Source: Marinobacter sp. LA51 (GTDB taxonomy: Bacteria > Pseudomonadota > Gammaproteobacteria > Pseudomonadales > Oleiphilaceae). From it: DNA of 64,000 bases. Position 1 is the first letter of the stretch. Every line of letters begins with the position of its first letter. This document shows, one piece after another, positions 25,916 to 35,402 of this stretch. Below the pieces are notes generated by a model. That model was not told where the DNA came from. It saw only the letters and a list, made by a program, of their open reading frames with translations, and searched no databases. Both the position numbers and the translations under genes were made by a program. Location of the stretch: contig NZ_AP028070.1 in assembly GCF_030297175.1 (NCBI RefSeq), forward strand, positions 1,798,001-1,862,000. Direction: 5' to 3'.

Positions 25916-28900
25916 ATGAAATTTCCCCACTTTTTTATAGATCGGCCGATATTCGCCGCCATGCTGTCCCTGGTCATCCTGATCGGGGGCGGTATCTCGC
26001 TGTTCCAGCTTCCAATCAGTGAATACCCGGAAGTGGTACCGCCAACGGTTGTTGTCACCGCGAATTACCCGGGAGCAAATCCGAAAGTTATCGCTGAAAC
26101 CGTGGCTTCGCCCCTTGAGGACGAAATCAATGGCGTCGAAAACATGCTGTACATGTCCTCCCAGGCAACCGCCGACGGACGCATGACGCTAACGGTGACC
26201 TTCGCGCTGGGTACGGACCTGGACAAAGCCCAGGTCCAGGTACAAAACCGCGTCAACAGTGCCTTGCCACGTCTGCCCGAGGAAGTACAACGCCTGGGTG
26301 TGGTGACCGAGAAATCGTCACCGAATCTGACCATGGTCGTGCATCTGCACTCGCCGGATGACAGCCGCGATATCACCTATCTGTCCAATTATGCTGAGCT
26401 CAATGTCAAAGACGAAATAGCTCGCCTGGGTGGCGTGGGTGATGTGCAGCTGTTCGGTGGTGGTGAGTATGCAGTGCGTCTCTGGCTTCAGCCCGATGAA
26501 CTCGCTGCCCGCAACCTGAACGCATCGGATGTTGTTAACGCTGTACGCGCTCAGAACCGTCAGGTTGCGGCCGGTACCCTGGGCGCGCAGCCTGCGCCAA
26601 CTGATAGCCAGTTCCAACTTCTGCTGAATGTGCGCGGTCGCCTGACCTCGCTGGAAGAGTTCCGGGATATTGTGCTCAAGGTTGGCGAGAGCGGGGCGAT
26701 TACCCGGTTATCGGACGTGGCCCGTGTTGAACTGGGCCAGAACACTTACGCGCTACGGGCTATGTTGAACGGCAATCCCGCTGTTGCCATGCCGGTTTTC
26801 CAGCGCCCGGGTTCCAATGCCATCGAGCTCTCCGACAGCGTTCGTGGAACCATGGATCGGCTGTCTGAATCATTTCCCCAGGGCGTAACCTACGACATCG
26901 TGTATGACCCAACGGTGTTTGTTCGCGGCTCAATCGACGCGGTGATTACCACATTGCTCGAGGCAATCCTGCTGGTGGTTGTGGTTGTAGTTTTGTTCCT
27001 GCAGACCTGGCGCGCATCCATCATTCCATTGGTGGCGGTCCCCGTCTCTCTGGTAGGCACCTTTGCGGTGATGCAGTGGCTTGGGGTGTCGATCAACACG
27101 CTGTCGCTGTTCGGTCTGGTATTGGCTATCGGCATCGTAGTCGACGACGCCATCGTGGTGGTCGAAAACGTGGAGCGGAACATTCAGCGGGGCCTTTCGC
27201 CCCGTGAGGCCACCAAGGTTGCCATGAATGAGGTGACCGGACCCATTATTGCTATTGCCCTGGTGCTGTGTGCGGTTTTCATTCCGACTGCATTTATCAC
27301 CGGCTTGTCCGGCCAGTTCTATAAGCAGTTCGCACTGACCATCACGATTTCGACGGTGATCTCGGCCATCAATTCGCTCACGCTGTCACCTGCGTTGTCG
27401 GCGTTGCTCCTGAAAGGCCACGATGAAAAACCGGATCGGTTGTCCCGCGCGCTGGACAAGGTATTCGGCCGTTTCGTGTTCCAGCCTTTCAACCGTTTCT
27501 TCGACCGGACCGGTGAAGCTTATGAAGTGCTGGTCAAGAAACTCATTCGCTACGGCGCTATTGTCGGGGTGGTTTACATTGGCCTCACCGTTTTCTCAGG
27601 CCTCCTGTTCAACAGTGTTCCCGGTGGTTTCATTCCCCAGCAGGATAAGCAGTACCTGGTTGCGGTTGCGCAGCTGCCTGACGCCTCGAGTCTGGACCGA
27701 ACCACAGCCGTGGTTAGCGAAATGGAACAGATTGCTCTGGAAACAGAGGGCGTAGCCAACACGGTTGCCTTTCCGGGCCTCTCGATCAATGGTTTCACCA
27801 ACAGCCCAAACAGCGGCATAGTTTTCCTGCCACTGGATGATTTTGGCGATCGAAAAAGTGCGGAGCTGAGTGCCGGCGCCATTGCGGGTAAGCTGAATGC
27901 AGCGTTTGCCGGGATCGACGAAGGCTTCGTTGCGGTGTTCCCGCCGCCCCCAATTCTGGGCCTGGGCACCACCGGCGGCTTTAAGCTGCAGATAGAGGAC
28001 CGCGGGAACAAGGGGTTCGAAGCACTGTTCGCGAGTTTGCAGACCACCTTGAACGAAGCGCGCAAGCACCCTGCGTTGACCGGGCTTTACTCCAGCTTCC
28101 GGGTTCAGGTGCCCCAGTTTGACCTGGACATAGACCGAGAGCAGGCGATGCTCTTGGGGATTCCCCTGGAGTCGGTCTTCGACACATTGCAGGTGTACCT
28201 TGGGTCACGCTACGTCAATGACGTAAACCTGTTTGGCAGTACCTATCAGGTGATTGCCCAGGCGGAGGCTGAAAAACGGCTTGATCCAGAGCACATAATG
28301 AACCTGAAAGTTCGCAATGGGCAGGGCCAGATGGTTCCGCTGTCAGCGATTATGAATGTCGAGGCCACTACCGGCCCGGACCGGGTTATGCGTTACAACG
28401 GCTACCCCACAGCCGAACTGAACGGCTCACCGGCACCAAACTTCAGCTCCGACCAGGCTCAGGCTGCGATTGAGGAAGTACTGGCTCAAACACTGCCTGA
28501 TAGTATGGCCTACGAATGGACGGAAGTGACCTACCAGCAAGAGCTGGCCGGCAACACCATGATGTATGTGTTTCCGTTGGTGATCCTGCTGGTGTTTATC
28601 GTTCTTGCCGCCCAGTACGAGAGTCTTCGGCTGCCGTTTGCCATCATATTGATTGTACCGATGACTCTCTTGTCAGCACTGGCCGGAGTATGGCTGACCT
28701 CGGGGGACAACAACATCTTCACCCAGATCGGGCTGATCGTTCTGGTGGCCCTCGCGAGCAAGAACGCCATTCTGATGGTGGAATTTGCCCGGGATCTCAA
28801 CCTGAGAGGCTATAGCCACTATCAGGCGATCGTGGAAGCCTGCCGACTTCGGTTGCGACCGATTTTAATGACCTCCATCGCATTTACCGCCGGCGTGGTT

Positions 28901-29107
28901 CCGCTGGTGCTGGCCAGTGGTGCTGGCTCTGAAATGCGCGAGGCCATGGGCATTGCAGTGTTCTCCGGAATGATTGGTGTAACGGTGTTTGGCCTGCTGT
29001 TCACCCCCGTGTTCTACGCCGTGATTCAGCGGACCAAAACCGAGGCAAAGACCGGGGAGAAAACCCAGGCAACACTTGAACAGATCACGGAGACCGACCA
29101 TGCCTAA
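25916..29107 (+). CDS. RND multidrug efflux permease (AcrB/MexB, HAE1 type)
   Basis: A 1063-residue proton-driven trimeric exporter in the inner membrane. It begins MKFPHFFIDRPIFAAMLSLV, the family signature. It has the TM4 proton-relay pair Asp-Asp in GIVVDDAIVVVENVERN, the TM10 relay Lys in ALASKNAILMVEFARD, and Thr in RPILMTSIAFTAGVVPL. Large periplasmic porter loops follow TM1 and TM7. The length matches AcrB. It overlaps the channel gene start by 8 bp and is co-transcribed with the adaptor. Confidence 0.96.
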   Translation: MKFPHFFIDRPIFAAMLSLVILIGGGISLFQLPISEYPEVVPPTVVVTANYPGANPKVIAETVASPLEDEINGVENMLYMSSQATADGRMTLTVTFALGTDLDKAQVQVQNRVNSALPRLPEEVQRLGVVTEKSSPNLTMVVHLHSPDDSRDITYLSNYAELNVKDEIARLGGVGDVQLFGGGEYAVRLWLQPDELAARNLNASDVVNAVRAQNRQVAAGTLGAQPAPTDSQFQLLLNVRGRLTSLEEFRDIVLKVGESGAITRLSDVARVELGQNTYALRAMLNGNPAVAMPVFQRPGSNAIELSDSVRGTMDRLSESFPQGVTYDIVYDPTVFVRGSIDAVITTLLEAILLVVVVVVLFLQTWRASIIPLVAVPVSLVGTFAVMQWLGVSINTLSLFGLVLAIGIVVDDAIVVVENVERNIQRGLSPREATKVAMNEVTGPIIAIALVLCAVFIPTAFITGLSGQFYKQFALTITISTVISAINSLTLSPALSALLLKGHDEKPDRLSRALDKVFGRFVFQPFNRFFDRTGEAYEVLVKKLIRYGAIVGVVYIGLTVFSGLLFNSVPGGFIPQQDKQYLVAVAQLPDASSLDRTTAVVSEMEQIALETEGVANTVAFPGLSINGFTNSPNSGIVFLPLDDFGDRKSAELSAGAIAGKLNAAFAGIDEGFVAVFPPPPILGLGTTGGFKLQIEDRGNKGFEALFASLQTTLNEARKHPALTGLYSSFRVQVPQFDLDIDREQAMLLGIPLESVFDTLQVYLGSRYVNDVNLFGSTYQVIAQAEAEKRLDPEHIMNLKVRNGQGQMVPLSAIMNVEATTGPDRVMRYNGYPTAELNGSPAPNFSSDQAQAAIEEVLAQTLPDSMAYEWTEVTYQQELAGNTMMYVFPLVILLVFIVLAAQYESLRLPFAIILIVPMTLLSALAGVWLTSGDNNIFTQIGLIVLVALASKNAILMVEFARDLNLRGYSHYQAIVEACRLRLRPILMTSIAFTAGVVPLVLASGAGSEMREAMGIAVFSGMIGVTVFGLLFTPVFYAVIQRTKTEAKTGEKTQATLEQITETDHA

Positions 29108-30500
29108 GAACGTTGTCAGCATAGTGCTGGGTTCATTATTGCTCGTCGGTTGTGCCGCAACGCCTGACTACGAGCAACGAAAAGACGCTAACGAGCGCTA
29201 CCTTGATAGTCTGGAATTCGGCGTCCAGCCTGATGCTTTCACCACCGTTAACTGGTGGGAAGACTACCAGGATGAACAGCTCAACCAACTGGTTGAAGTC
29301 GCTCAGGCAGCCAATCTGGATCTGCTTTCCACCGGGCAACGGGTCCGTCAGGCTCTGGCGGATCTTGGTGCCGATGAGAACCGGCTGCTGCCACAAGGGG
29401 AGGCAGCCGGTGACTACGAGGTTATCGACCGCAACGGTGTTCAGGAATCGTCCTCGGTCGGCCTTGCGGCGTCCTGGGAATTGGACTTGTTCGGGCGCCT
29501 TAACGCCCTGATTGATGCTGGGGAAGCCAATCTGGAAGTCGCACTCAATAACCAACGCGAGATGCTGAAAGAAGTGACCGTGGGCGTTGTACGTGCCTAC
29601 CTGGAATGGGAAGCCTCTCGACAGCGGGTTAAGTTGATCCGCGCCGATATTCGGGCGCTTGGAGACACTCGGGAGGTCATGGCGATGAGGGTGAAAGAAG
29701 GTATTTCCCCCAAGCTGGACCTTGCAAGGGCAGATACCTTGCTGGAACAGCAGCGGGCGAAATTGCCTGATGCCAGAGCGCAGCTGTACCGAGCGAAAGC
29801 GGTGCTTTCAGTTCTGGTTAATGAGGATCCCGAGTCATTGCTCTTGAGACCCGCCTCAAGTGTACTGGCAGCATCCGTTGGTGTTCCGGAAGCTGATCGA
29901 GCGAACGAAGCCATGCGACTGCGTGCCGATATTGGCGCTGCACTGGCTTCGCTGGCGAGGGAAGTGGCTCTGGGCAACGCATTGAGGGCTGAGCTCTACC
30001 CGCAGTTTTCGGTGGAAGGTTTTCTGGGTTTAACCAATCTGGCGGAAGTATCCGACGGGTTAGAGAGCACCGCGAGTATGTCGCCGAGGATCTCCTGGTC
30101 CTTGCTCAGTTATCCGCTGCTCCTCCAGCGCGTGGAGGGCCAAGACGCCGCGTCAGAAGACAGCTACATTCGCTACAGGCAAACCATCATCGATGCTGTG
30201 GCGAATGCACGGGTGGCGGTGTTTGCCTACGGACAAGCGCTGGAGGCGGATCGCGCAACGGGTAGGGCGTTCCAGGCCGCTAATGAATCCTTCAGCATCG
30301 CGTCGACAATGCACCGCGAGGGCGCCATCGGCTATCTTGACCTGCTGGACGCCAACCGTACGTTCATTTCCGCCCAACAGGATCGCTTGTCAGCCAAGCT
30401 GGCATTCGCCACGGCACAGCTGGGGGTCGTTGAGGAGTTCAGCGGGGTGTGGTCTTCTGCGGCACATCGTGAACTGATCGAGCAAAGACAGGGCTCATAG
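29100..30500 (+). CDS. RND efflux outer-membrane channel lipoprotein (OprM/NodT family)
   Basis: A TolC-like trimeric channel completing the tripartite pump. The 466-residue protein has a lipobox LVGC with Cys18. It contains WWEDYQDEQLNQLVEVAQAANLDL, the conserved start of the outer-membrane efflux domain, and two repeats of long helices such as EWEASRQRVKLIRADIRAL. The ATG at 29100 overlaps the permease stop by 8 bp, indicating coupling. The C-terminal stem-loop overlaps the stop codon. Confidence 0.93.
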   Translation: MPKNVVSIVLGSLLLVGCAATPDYEQRKDANERYLDSLEFGVQPDAFTTVNWWEDYQDEQLNQLVEVAQAANLDLLSTGQRVRQALADLGADENRLLPQGEAAGDYEVIDRNGVQESSSVGLAASWELDLFGRLNALIDAGEANLEVALNNQREMLKEVTVGVVRAYLEWEASRQRVKLIRADIRALGDTREVMAMRVKEGISPKLDLARADTLLEQQRAKLPDARAQLYRAKAVLSVLVNEDPESLLLRPASSVLAASVGVPEADRANEAMRLRADIGAALASLAREVALGNALRAELYPQFSVEGFLGLTNLAEVSDGLESTASMSPRISWSLLSYPLLLQRVEGQDAASEDSYIRYRQTIIDAVANARVAVFAYGQALEADRATGRAFQAANESFSIASTMHREGAIGYLDLLDANRTFISAQQDRLSAKLAFATAQLGVVEEFSGVWSSAAHRELIEQRQGS

Positions 30501-30510
30501 AGCCCTGTTT
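30489..30510 (+). terminator. Hairpin overlapping the channel gene stop codon
   Basis: Perfect 8-bp stem CAGGGCTC/GAGCCCTG with an ATA loop and only TTT after it. The TAG stop lies in the loop and stem. A second, stronger terminator follows at 30558. Confidence 0.5.
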
Positions 30511-30556
30511 CAGTATCGGAGAGCCGTATACGCGGTGTTTTCTACAGGCACAAAAA

Positions 30557-30585
30557 AGGCGGTCACCAGGACCGCCTTTTCTTTT
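30557..30585. terminator. Bidirectional terminator between RND operon and small exported ORF
   Basis: GGCGGTC/GACCGCC stem with a 5-nt loop, preceded by AAAAAA and followed by TTTTCTTTT. It can therefore end transcripts from the RND operon (plus) and from the small gene at 30596-30739 (minus). Confidence 0.85.
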
Positions 30586-30595
30586 AAGCGATAAT

Positions 30596-30739
30596 TCAGA
30601 CTTCGCTTTTGATCTCAACTGTTTCGGAGTGCGGGTTATTGCCGCGCTCGATATCGTCTTGGCTCACGCCCTCGGCCTGTGCCAGGGCAGAGAAAGATAC
30701 AACGGTTACAACGAATAAGAGTTTGTTCAGTGCTTTCAT
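30596..30739 (-). CDS. Very small exported protein (47 residues)
   Basis: A 47-residue ORF starting MKALNKLLFVVTVVSFSALAQA, here described as a signal peptide cut after AQA. The mature peptide of about 25 residues is acidic and ends in IKSEV. The ATG at 30739 has AGGTGG about 9 nt upstream, and the bidirectional terminator lies right after the stop. That pairing of signals supports a real gene. The family is unknown to me. It is likely periplasmic. Confidence 0.7.
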   Translation of the reverse strand: MKALNKLLFVVTVVSFSALAQAEGVSQDDIERGNNPHSETVEIKSEV

Positions 30740-30935
30740 CTTAAATACCACCTGTTTAAATGGAATGTGTTGGATACAACGCCTTATTGGCTTGAAAGTA
30801 TTCTCTCTGGTTTGTTCGTGCGGGAATAATAATGAGGTGGTATGGCGAACATCAGCGTGAGTGATGAGCTCCAGATTTATAACTCAGGCGAATGCGGTAC
30901 ACTGCAGATAGTGGAAATATCGGAAGGAAGGTTTA

Positions 30936-31832
30936 ATGGGCGCGGAGAAGCAACGCATCAAACCCGAATTTGAATGGGTTGATCAGCGCGGGGATGAGTC
31001 GATCCGCTACCTGGACCATGGCTACCCGCACCCGTTGGTTCGCTGGCACTACCACGAAGAATACGAACTCCACCTGATCACCGAAACATCCGGCAAGGTT
31101 TTTGTCGGGGATTACATTGGCAACTTCTCACCCAACAGTCTGATCCTGGTTGGGCCAAACCTTCCTCATAACTGGATCAGTCACATTGAGAAAGGGGAGA
31201 GGGTGGCACTGCGTGACCGGGTGATCAATTTCTCCCATGATCTGATCAATGCCTGTAATGCAGTATTTCCTGAAACCCGTGCGTTGGGGCCATTCTGGGA
31301 ACGGGCGGCTTATGGCATTGAGTTTTTGGACGCCGCTGAGATACCGAAAGCCGTTTCGTTATTTGAAGAAGTCGCTGAATCCACCGGGTTCCGACGTTTG
31401 ACCCGCTTCTGGTCGCTGATTGAACTCCTGGCGGCTATGAGTGACTACCGCGTATTGTCCTCTTCAACCTACCTGCCCATTACCGATGAAAAGATCCTTA
31501 ACCGGCTGAATCAGGCCCTGGATCTTATTTTCGAGCACTACCACACCGGAATTTCCCTTGAGGAAGTGGCGGCCCATGTGAACGTCAGCCCCACCTATTT
31601 CTCGAAGTTCTTCAAGAAAGCCACCGGGCATCGGTTCATTGAGTTCATCAACAGCCTCCGTATCAACAAAGCCTGCGAGCACCTGGCGCACAGCGATGAA
31701 CCCATCACCGAAATCTGCTTTTTGGTGGGCTTCAACAACATCGCAAACTTCAACCGTCGCTTCTACGACGTGAAGAAAATGACGCCATCGGAATATCGAA
31801 AAACCTCCCTGGACGCCCTGTACCAGAGCTGA
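30936..31832 (+). CDS. mtlR: AraC-family transcriptional activator of the mannitol operon
   Basis: A 298-residue AraC-type regulator with an N-terminal cupin-like sugar-sensing domain (RWHYHEEYELHLITE...VGDYIGNFSPNSLILVGPNLPHNW). The C-terminal double HTH is at about residues 190-290 (ISLEEVAAHVNVSPTYFSKFFKKATG, then ITEICFLVGFNNIANFNRRFYDVKKMTPSEYRK). Its place directly upstream of the mannitol transport operon and its similarity in layout to Pseudomonas MtlR give the name. GGAAGG precedes the ATG. Confidence 0.88.
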   Translation: MGAEKQRIKPEFEWVDQRGDESIRYLDHGYPHPLVRWHYHEEYELHLITETSGKVFVGDYIGNFSPNSLILVGPNLPHNWISHIEKGERVALRDRVINFSHDLINACNAVFPETRALGPFWERAAYGIEFLDAAEIPKAVSLFEEVAESTGFRRLTRFWSLIELLAAMSDYRVLSSSTYLPITDEKILNRLNQALDLIFEHYHTGISLEEVAAHVNVSPTYFSKFFKKATGHRFIEFINSLRINKACEHLAHSDEPITEICFLVGFNNIANFNRRFYDVKKMTPSEYRKTSLDALYQS

Positions 31833-32186
31833 TCGCTCACTACCTCCCGCCTGTTAATTAACCAGCTGGCCCTTCCTGAATAATACTTTCTGGTGATAGG
31901 CGTTTCGCTGTTCTGCGGGGCCGATCCTCCCTTTAGCCCCCAGTGGGGCATGGTTTGGGCCCTAAAAAGGTGCGACTCCAATCGTGGATGGAGCCAAGGG
32001 ACAGCAAAAAAGTATAGAAAAACGACAAGGTACGTATTTGTTCGGTTTGCACATAGAGCGTGTAATTGGCTCATGCGATTAGCTGTGCCCAAGCGTGGTG
32101 CGCGCGCCGGGTCTACAGTGAAAAAAAGCTCCACGATAACAGAGCATTTTGATCGACCTACTCCAAAAACAAACAGAGGTTCGAGC
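31833..32186. promoter_or_regulatory. mtl operon upstream region
   Basis: A 354-bp non-coding stretch between mtlR and mtlE. It should hold the activator-dependent promoter; I see no convincing -35/-10 pair, as expected for an AraC-activated promoter, and cannot place the MtlR sites. No ORF with support was seen. Confidence 0.5.
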
Positions 32187-33509
32187 ATGAACAACCAACG
32201 ATATCTTTCCGCTGTTATGGCTGTTGGCATGACCGCTGTTGCGTCCTCCGCAATGGCCGCCACCAAAGTAACCATTGGCACAGTGAACAATGGCGACATG
32301 GTTCGCATGCAGGGCCTCTCCGAGGAATTCGAAAAGCTTCATCCAAACATCGATCTGAACTGGGTAGTGCTTGAGGAAAATGTCCTGAGGCAGCGCCTGA
32401 CAACAGACATCGCTACAGACGGCGGCCAATTCGATGTGATGACCATCGGCATGTACGAGGCGCCGATCTGGGGTGAAAAGGGTTGGCTGACGCCGATGAA
32501 GGATTTGCCCGCCGACTATGATATGGCGGACATTTTCCCGTCGGTCCTCGGGGGCCTGTCCTCCGATGGCACGCTGTATGCGCTGCCGTTCTACGCCGAA
32601 AGCTCAATGACGTTTTACCGCAAGGATTTGTTCGAGGCCAACGGCCTGAGCATGCCTGACCAGCCTTCCTGGGATCAGATGAAGTCTTTTGCCGAGCAAC
32701 TCCATAAGCCGGAAGAAGAGCAGTACGGTATCTGCCTGCGCGGTAAGGCAGGGTGGGGCGAGAACATGGCACTGATCACCACCATGGCCAATGCGTTCGG
32801 TGCCCGCTGGTTTGATGAAAACTGGAAGCCTGAGTTCACCGGGCCTGAGTGGCAGAACGCCATCAGCTTCTATGTTGACCTGCTCGGTAACTATGGCCCT
32901 CCCGGAGCCAGCTCCAACGGTTTCAATGAAAACCTGGCGCTGTTCAACAGTGGCAAATGCGCCATGTGGGTAGACGCGACCGTGGCCGGTGCTTTCCTGA
33001 CCGACGAGACGCAAAGCAGGGTGGCTGACCAGATCGGCTTTGCCCTGGCGCCGCAGCAGGTAACCGCTAAAGGTTCAGGTTGGTTGTGGTCCTGGGCCCT
33101 GGCGGTTCCGGTGAGTTCAGACGCCAAGGAAGCGGCCAAGACCTTTATCACCTGGGCAACCTCGCGGGCATACAGCCAGCTGGTTGAGGAAACCTATGGC
33201 ATTGCCAATGTGCCGCCCGGCACCCGCACCTCTACCTACAACAATGCCGAATACCTGGAAGCTGCCCCGTTTGCGACCCGTACCCTGGAAGCAATCGGCA
33301 ACGCCGATCCGAACGATTCCACGTTGAATCCTTCCCCCTATGTGGGCGTTCAGTTTGCCGCTATCCCTGAGTTTCAGTCGATCGCAACCCAGGTCGGAAA
33401 GCTGATCTCGGGTGCCCTGGCAGGGTCGATGTCTGTCGATCACGCCTTGAGGGCAGCGCAATCGATCACCCTTCGTGAGATGACTCGCGCCCGCTATTAC
33501 TCCAACTGA
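32187..33509 (+). CDS. mtlE: Mannitol/polyol ABC transporter substrate-binding protein
   Basis: A 440-residue periplasmic binding protein for mannitol or sorbitol. The signal peptide ends SSAMA, then the mature protein begins ATKVTIGTVNNGDM. The family-1 solute-binding pattern includes LYALPFYAESSMTFYRKDLFE and KGSGWLWSWALAVPVSSDAKEAAK. The ATG at 32187 has AGAGG 8 nt upstream; the frame is open for 98 codons upstream but that lies in the promoter region. It is first in the mtlEFGKD-pgi-fructokinase operon. A stable hairpin follows before mtlF. Confidence 0.93.
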   Translation: MNNQRYLSAVMAVGMTAVASSAMAATKVTIGTVNNGDMVRMQGLSEEFEKLHPNIDLNWVVLEENVLRQRLTTDIATDGGQFDVMTIGMYEAPIWGEKGWLTPMKDLPADYDMADIFPSVLGGLSSDGTLYALPFYAESSMTFYRKDLFEANGLSMPDQPSWDQMKSFAEQLHKPEEEQYGICLRGKAGWGENMALITTMANAFGARWFDENWKPEFTGPEWQNAISFYVDLLGNYGPPGASSNGFNENLALFNSGKCAMWVDATVAGAFLTDETQSRVADQIGFALAPQQVTAKGSGWLWSWALAVPVSSDAKEAAKTFITWATSRAYSQLVEETYGIANVPPGTRTSTYNNAEYLEAAPFATRTLEAIGNADPNDSTLNPSPYVGVQFAAIPEFQSIATQVGKLISGALAGSMSVDHALRAAQSITLREMTRARYYSN

Positions 33510-33543
33510 ATACCCGGCCAAGACGAAACAACAATGACCTGAT

Positions 33544-33569
33544 GCAGGGTCCGCTTCGGCGGAGCCTGC
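33544..33569 (+). other. UUCG-capped intercistronic hairpin after mtlE
   Basis: GCAGG-G-TCCGC, TTCG loop, GCGGA-G-CCTGC: a 10-bp stem with a single G/G mismatch and a very stable UUCG tetraloop. It has no U-tract, so it is probably not a full terminator. Such structures after binding-protein genes usually protect the upstream mRNA end and let binding protein exceed permease. Confidence 0.75.
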
Positions 33570-33591
33570 TTGGGGTCACCGGAGAACCGAT

Positions 33592-34539
33592 ATGAAGACA
33601 ACCGCTCTGAATGCAGGTTCCGTGAGCTCCGCCGCGGAACCCGAAAAGGACAGCCGCAAGGGAGAGATTAGAAAGACCTCCCGCATCAATCGTTTCATGG
33701 TGTCGCCGTCGGTGCTCGTCCTGGCGCTGTGGATGGTGATTCCGCTGTCGATGACCATCTACTTTTCCCTGATTCGCTATAACCTGCTGTACCCCGGCGA
33801 TAACGAATTTGTGGGGCTGGAAAACTTCCAGTTCTTCGTCACCGATTTCGGCTTTATGGCGGGGATGAGTAACACCCTGCTACTTGTTGGCGCCGTGCTG
33901 CTGATCACGGTGGTTCTGGGTGTCCTGATTTCGTTGCTCATTAACCAGGCGTTCTGGGGCCGGGGTGTTGTCCGGATACTCCTGATATCCCCGTTTTTTA
34001 TCATGCCGACAGTGAACGCCCTGATCTGGAAAAACCTGCTGCTGCACCCGGTTTCAGGTGTCTTTTCTGCCATCTGGAAGTTCTTTGGCGCCACGCCGAT
34101 CGACTGGTTTTCCGAGTTTCCGCTGTTCTCGATCATCATGATCGTGTCCTGGCAGTGGCTGCCGTTTGCCATCCTGCTGCTGATGACCGCATTGCAGTCG
34201 CTGGATCAGGAACAACAGGAAGCGGCACGCCTGGACGGTGCTGGTCCCTGGGCGCTGTTCTTCCATCTCACCCTGCCGCACCTGGCGCGCCCGATCGCGG
34301 TGGTGGTGATGATTGAAACCATCTTCCTGCTGTCGATCTTTGCCGAAATATTCACCACCACGGGCGGTGGCCCGGGTTATGAGACCACCAACCTTGCGTA
34401 CCTGATCTACAGCCAGGCGTTGCTGCAGTTCGATGTCGGACTCGCCTCTGCCGGTGGCCTGATCGCCGTTGTGCTGGCCAACATTGCCGCCTTCTTCCTG
34501 GTGCGGCTGATCGGCAAAAGCCTTACAGAAAAACAATGA
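33592..34539 (+). CDS. mtlF: Mannitol ABC transporter permease
   Basis: A 315-residue inner-membrane permease with six transmembrane segments after a 40-residue cytoplasmic N-terminus. The binding-protein-dependent transport (EAA) motif is EAARLDGAGPWALFFHLTLPHLARP near residue 213. It pairs with MtlG to form the pore and contacts MtlK. Its stop overlaps the first bases of the mtlG leader. Confidence 0.93.
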   Translation: MKTTALNAGSVSSAAEPEKDSRKGEIRKTSRINRFMVSPSVLVLALWMVIPLSMTIYFSLIRYNLLYPGDNEFVGLENFQFFVTDFGFMAGMSNTLLLVGAVLLITVVLGVLISLLINQAFWGRGVVRILLISPFFIMPTVNALIWKNLLLHPVSGVFSAIWKFFGATPIDWFSEFPLFSIIMIVSWQWLPFAILLLMTALQSLDQEQQEAARLDGAGPWALFFHLTLPHLARPIAVVVMIETIFLLSIFAEIFTTTGGGPGYETTNLAYLIYSQALLQFDVGLASAGGLIAVVLANIAAFFLVRLIGKSLTEKQ

Positions 34540-34556
34540 TTCCCGGAGGTTACAAA

Positions 34557-35390
34557 ATGCTTAGCCTGAAACAACGACGTAGCCTTAACACCCTGCTTTT
34601 GGGGGTGTTGGCGTGGGGTGTGGCCCTGGCCATTTTCTTCCCGATTTTCTGGATGCTGCTGACCAGCTTCAAAACAGAAATCGATGCCTTCGCCACACCG
34701 CCGCAATTGTTCTTCTCGCCGACCCTCGAGAATTACACGCTGGTTAACGAACGCAGTGACTATCTGCACTTTGCCTGGAATTCGGTGGTGGTGTCTTTCG
34801 GATCCACGATCATCGGAATGATGCTCGCCGTACCTGCCGCCTATTCCATGGCCTTTTTTGAGACCAAGCGTACCAAAGGGACACTGCTGTGGATGCTGTC
34901 CACCAAAATGCTGCCGCCGGTTGGCGTGCTGGTGCCGATTTATCTGCTGTTCAAGGACACCGGCTTGCTCGATACCAAAACCGGGCTGGTGATCATCTAC
35001 ACGTTGATCAACCTGCCGATCATGATCTGGATGGCCTACACCTACTTCAAAGAGATACCCAAAGAAGTACTCGAGGCTGCTCGAATGGACGGCTCCACGC
35101 TGTTCCAGGAGATCTGGCGAGTGCTGCTCCCCATGAGCAAGGGCGGTCTGGCCGCGACGGTGCTGCTATCTCTGATTCTCAGTTGGAACGAGGCGTTCTG
35201 GTCACTCAACCTCACGGCCTCGGAAGCGGCCCCGCTGACGGCCCTGATCGCATCTTATTCAAGCCCTGAAGGCTTGTTCTGGGCCAAGTTGTCAGCCGTA
35301 TCGACCCTGGCCTGTGCCCCCATTCTTATCTTTGGCTGGATCAGCCAGAAACAGCTGGTTCGCGGCTTGTCCTTTGGCGCCGTCAAATAA
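34557..35390 (+). CDS. mtlG: Mannitol ABC transporter permease
   Basis: A 277-residue permease partner of MtlF with six membrane segments and the EAA loop EAARMDGSTLFQEIWRVLLPM. The ATG at 34557 has GGAGG 7 nt upstream, 17 bp after the mtlF stop. Length and start fit the MalG-like carbohydrate permease group. Confidence 0.93.
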   Translation: MLSLKQRRSLNTLLLGVLAWGVALAIFFPIFWMLLTSFKTEIDAFATPPQLFFSPTLENYTLVNERSDYLHFAWNSVVVSFGSTIIGMMLAVPAAYSMAFFETKRTKGTLLWMLSTKMLPPVGVLVPIYLLFKDTGLLDTKTGLVIIYTLINLPIMIWMAYTYFKEIPKEVLEAARMDGSTLFQEIWRVLLPMSKGGLAATVLLSLILSWNEAFWSLNLTASEAAPLTALIASYSSPEGLFWAKLSAVSTLACAPILIFGWISQKQLVRGLSFGAVK

Positions 35391-35402
35391 CGGAGATTTC
35401 CC

